A stretch of 64,000 nucleotides of DNA, taken from the NCBI RefSeq assembly GCF_964355755.1, contig NC_092670.1, forward strand, positions 29,995,795-30,059,794, read 5' to 3'. The stretch is from Antedon mediterranea. Its lineage: Eukaryota; Echinodermata; Crinoidea; Comatulida; Antedonidae. Below the pieces are notes generated by a model. That model saw only the letters and a program-made list of their open reading frames with translations, was not told the DNA's origin and ran no database searches. Each line of letters starts with the position of its first letter. Position 1 is the first letter of the stretch. Made by a program: the position numbers and the translations under genes. Shown here in pieces: positions 60,297-64,000 of the stretch.

Positions 60297-60957
60297 ATCA
60301 CAATAAAATCTAAAAAATCGTGTCAAAACACATTATGGAAAGAACTGACAACAGGCAGAAACGGGTGTGTTGGTAGGTCTAAGACGACATTAGCACTTTT
60401 AGTAGTAGTTAGTACATTGCCTAGGAGAATCAGGGAAATGCCCATAACTTTTTCGGCCCAATGTATCCAGGGCGTGTAAACGTCTCAATTTTTAGGATAA
60501 AAGGCTCAATCTTAATATCTTGATTGTATATTTACATTTCTGTCGTAATTTTCAAGATTTTAAAAATAAATAATCATGTATTATAATGCCTACTCGTACT
60601 ATTTCAATTATATATTGCTGTGGCGTAAAATAATCCATATGCCATCTACTCGGAAAGTTTCACCTACATTGCATTGTCGATTATTCAACAGAAGAAAAAT
60701 AAAAGATAGAACCAATACATTTAGAAACGTTAGTATATTGTGTTATATAACATTTAAATAAATTCATGTCATTTAATTGAACGAGTATGGGTCACAAGTC
60801 CTGCAAAAATGCGCACTATTTATCGATCGTTAAAAAGTACTTGTTTTCATTGTTTCAATGTTAATCAAATGTAGGTCTACCTTTTATTCAATCTGATTGA
60901 TTCAAATGACAGGAATCGATTTAGTTGTTATATAAACAAGTAATGAATGTTTTTATT

Positions 60958-61053
60958 TGTAGAATGGTACATAATAATGTCATTCGGTCAATGATGAAAG
61001 ATTATTTTACCTTTTACCTTATTACCTTTACCTCATTATTTGTACCATTCTAC
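60958..61053. repeat. Small foldback sequence
   Basis: GTAGAATGGTACATAATAATG and CATTATTTGTACCATTCTAC form inverted arms around a roughly 45-bp loop. A likely tiny MITE or its remnant. Confidence 0.5.
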
Positions 61054-61261
61054 TCATAAATATTTAAATATTAATTGATTGTATAATATTCAATAAGGCA
61101 TAATCAAAGACACATATTAACAGTATTTCAGTATTAGTATACGGTAGCCAACCAACGGAAAGCCTCTTTGACAGAAACGTCTCATCAGAGTCTGAATCGT
61201 CCTGTGACGAAATGATCATGTGCGTCAATTAACCTGCGATGTTCATATTTACGAGGCATAG

Positions 61262-63420
61262 ACGAGCACAATGGAAAAACTTTGGCTTGGATTCCTACCT
61301 GATCTATCTCAGATGTACCGCGAAATGTAGATTTCCGGGTTAACGATGAGTCCACGTTTACACCTTGCAACTTCCTTGGTTGGTTGCGATAGCCATTTAA
61401 GTGTTTTGTTTATTTTCGGACCACGCGTGTGAAGGTGCAGTGGTAAAATAAAAATTATACTGCAAATTAATAAAGATCAAATTAAATACGCACCATAAAG
61501 AATCGGAGTATATTTTGGGGAATAGTATATATAAATTACATAGGGAGACCAAATGATGAAACCCCGATAGCCGAGTTATTGAGCAGGCTGGCAGGAATAA
61601 CTGTGGCCTATCTGTGTTCCGTTAGCGATTTTTTTTTTCGTACATAAGTTGGGGACCCCATCATGAAACGTCACAAAATAAACATGAATAATTCATCAGT
61701 TAAATTTTCTTGTTCCGTGTGCACCCAAGCGTATAGCAACAAGAAGTGATTACACAAGTGCGGTACGATTCTAGGCCTATCTCCGCTGTGGTTGCCGCGT
61801 GCGATTTCATAATAGAATAGCGGAGTTTTGTGTGGATTGTCAAAATAATCAGCCTTTAGTTTATGGTGTTTTTAATATAGTTTATTACTAAAGAATTACG
61901 TGTTAAAATTATAGTTTCTATTGATACTATTAGGCCTAATTACTAGTCTCTAAACCCCTGTATATTCTAGTAGTAGCTGTGTGGGTGTGTGTGACTTGTG
62001 TCTTTGGGCTATGTCCAATTACTACTTAGTTTAATGTTTTGCCTAGCTGTCGATTAGCCTCGACACATTTTGCATAGTGGACGTGTGTGTGAAGAAGAGT
62101 GCGCGAAGGCAATCACGTGAATTGACCTAGAATCCTAGGCCTATTATTGTAGAAAGAATCGTATCGCAGTTGTTGTTCCGTGTGCACCCACAAGCGTTCT
62201 TGAACATAGCCCAAAGAAAGCTTAGACCCACAAGAATAAAGAATGTGTTTAATTTGTGTACTGTATTTTTTAAATTCTGCTATCAATTATCAAACAATAT
62301 GCAATGTACTCAAAGGAACTTTAAAAATGCGCGTATATGAACACATGAGATGGGAAGATTTGACCCACGAGAATAAAAAATGTATTTTTGTGTAATGTTT
62401 ATTGTTTAATTTTGCTGACTTATTACTCGGATTGTGTCATACCAAAGATAGTGTAACTATTACCAAAGATAGTGTAACTATCTTTGGTCATACCTAACAC
62501 ACACACACGTCACACACATCCACACAGCAACTACTAGAATAGACATGGGTTTAGAGACTAATAATTAGGCCTAATAGTATTAATGGAAACTATAATTTTA
62601 ACACGTAATTCTTTAGTAATAAATTATATTAAAAACACCATAAACTAAAGGCCGATTATTTCGACAATCCACACAAAACGCCGCTATTCTTCAACAGCGG
62701 AGATAGGCCTAGAATCGTACCGCACTTGTGTAAACACTTCTTGTTGCTATACGCTTGGGTGCACACGGAACAAGAAAATTTAACTGATGAATTATTCATG
62801 TTTATTGTGTGACGTTTCATGAGGGGGTCCCCAACTTATGTACGAAAAAAAAAATCGCGTTCCGTTAGGACCATGAGATACTTCTGCCAATGTTGCAAAC
62901 CGTCTAACGCGTCTTCCTTTTTAGGCTGAAACGGCCCACTCCGTCGCGGAAGTCAAAAGATGTATAAACTAATAATGTATTAATCATACCAATTAGAATT
63001 TATTTTTATAATTTTTTTTTTTATTTATTTCTCTCCCAATAAAATATCACTTAGAATAATAATTATACTTTTTGTAGTATATTTTATCGGACTGTTATCT
63101 ACATTTTGTTAGTCTTACAACTTTCATATCTATTAGAGGATTTTATTGGATTGTAAATTCTCTCGAATAAGCACCTCCCTATAAATGAACTCCGCCTCCT
63201 CACCTCCGCCCTACAAAGGGCTCTACCAAACCATAAACACTATACTTTAAAATGTTATTAATCATCTAAGACATTGTGAAACAAAGTAGGTTTTGTTTTA
63301 CGAATATCAAGAATTTCAATAAATGATAACCGACAGAAAACGTCGAAGCCAGAACGTCCTTCTAAAATTGTTTACTCGAGTCGAGTCATTCCGAGAACCA
63401 TCGTCTTCACTTCCTAGACG
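61262..63420. repeat. Dispersed segment S1, copy b, split by a MULE-like element
   Basis: 61262-61624 and 62868-63420 align with 17941-18960. The break is exactly where 61625-62858 was inserted. No gene recognised. Confidence 0.6.
61625..62858. mobile_element. 1.23-kb MULE-like element with long inverted ends and 9-bp target duplication
   Basis: About 390-bp inverted arms start GCGATTTTTTTTTTCGTAC and include AAGTTGGGGACCCC and GTGCACCCAAGCGTATAGCA. GTTCCGTTA lies directly on both sides (61616-61624, 62859-62867). S1 copy a shows the unoccupied site (GTCCCGTTAGGACC). No transposase. A 27-bp perfect palindrome (ACCAAAGATAGT, GTA, ACTATCTTTGGT) is near 62466-62492. Confidence 0.75.
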
Positions 63421-63439
63421 GGGAGCAAGCGAAGCGAGC

Positions 63440-64000
63440 TCACCTTCTAGTTATTATAATTTTCAAAAGCTATCGTGTATACTTACTAGAAGGTGAGTGT
63501 CTGAAGTAATCCAAATGGCATTGTAGCCAGATGATTTCTTTTTAACCGGTTCATTTCAGGTAACAAAGGGCAATGCATAAAATCCATGTAGTAGGGAAGT
63601 TACATCATGTAACCGTATGTACTAGTTAAATGCAGGAAACTTAATCTTAAGTTGATATGATAGTCTCTAGTGTTATGTTGTAGTATACATTGTATAGCTT
63701 ACAGTTGGATAATTTTTTTACAGTAGTAAAACAAATGTCATAATATAACGCTTTGAAAATGCATTGTTGATGTACAAAATGTGGGTTGATCCCTAGATGT
63801 TAACATTAATTACATAGGCATGGTTTATAAACCACCCACTATTGCATTTCATCGTCCTCACAACCTTCGTGATATATTAGTCAGATCCAAATTTAATAGT
63901 GAAATTAACACTCATGACAGCCAATAATGGGCTTTTCCGCAAATCTTGCAAAACGTGTTTATTGGTTGATTATACTGAAAAATCAATTAATTGTCTAACC
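63440..64000. other. Right edge of window; nothing recognised
   Basis: AT-rich, with CTTCTAGTTATTATAATT and TACTAGAAGGTGAG as a short inverted pair near 63440-63500. No exon of a third paralogue was found. Confidence 0.4.

Noticed and set aside
60291-60761. Frames of 62 and 61 codons
   Set aside because: Short, no homology recognised, just after a LINE tail; chance open frames in AT-rich DNA.

Overview
This window is animal nuclear DNA: AT-rich, with small exons bounded by GT...AG introns and dense nested transposable elements. There is no operon-like organisation. A marine invertebrate deuterostome, probably an echinoderm, fits best. The support is indirect: two Ty3/gypsy elements with the integrase-before-reverse-transcriptase order of the Gmr1-like group first described from deuterostomes, abundant AGGCCTA-type motifs, and an LRR/ephrin-receptor-like Cys-rich/multi-TM gene family. 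Species is not identified.

Host genes. Two paralogous genes lie head to tail on the + strand. Gene A (381-23263; its 5' end is outside the window) has 17 visible exons, all in frame, totalling 1,003 codons. The order is a run of leucine-rich repeats, mostly one per 60-78 nt phase-2 exon, then a Cys-rich C-terminal cap, GCC2/GCC3-type Cys-rich repeats, about 7-8 membrane segments and an acidic tail. Gene B (25326-57222) has the signal peptide/LRRNT exon and the same design but is a pseudogene. It has a lost splice donor in exon 2, seven middle exons missing, an 822-bp mobile element inside the membrane exon, and three frame-changing indels. A 221-bp tract is about 98% identical between A and B inside much more diverged sequence, which points to gene conversion.

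Mobile layer. (1) Seven copies of a Helentron/HINE-like non-autonomous element that inserts between T and T, with a palindromic left end and GTCTGTCG-type arrays. (2) Two Gmr1-like LTR elements with 133-bp LTRs: a minus-strand copy with identical LTRs, and a plus-strand copy with about 3% LTR divergence. (3) A 5'-truncated L1/Tx1-like LINE with a 990-codon ORF, plus fragments of other LINEs. (4) A Penelope-like RT fragment. (5) A foldback element with a PIN/FEN1-like nuclease gene whose 3' coding end lies in its inverted arms. (6) A 12.4-kb structure in gene B intron 4 bounded by about 440-bp inverted repeats loaded with a 13-bp motif. (7) A MULE-like element with a 9-bp target duplication. 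(8) A repeat family carrying a tRNA-Asp-like cloverleaf, a second short family with a hammerhead-like core, a tRNA-headed SINE, several MITEs and a 21-bp minisatellite.

Region by region: 1-23.3 kb gene A and its TE-filled introns; 23.3-25.3 kb intergenic with repeats; 25.3-27.2 kb first exons of gene B; 27.2-39.7 kb inverted-repeat composite holding a LINE and LTR copy 1; 40.2-40.5 kb two LRR exons; 40.7-47.9 kb an old LINE fragment broken by a SINE and by LTR copy 2; 48.0-49.4 kb four LRR exons; 49.9-53.2 kb Penelope fragment and a TIR element; 54.1-57.2 kb broken membrane exons of gene B; 57.2-64 kb repeats only. I found no prokaryotic-type system, rRNA or CRISPR array.
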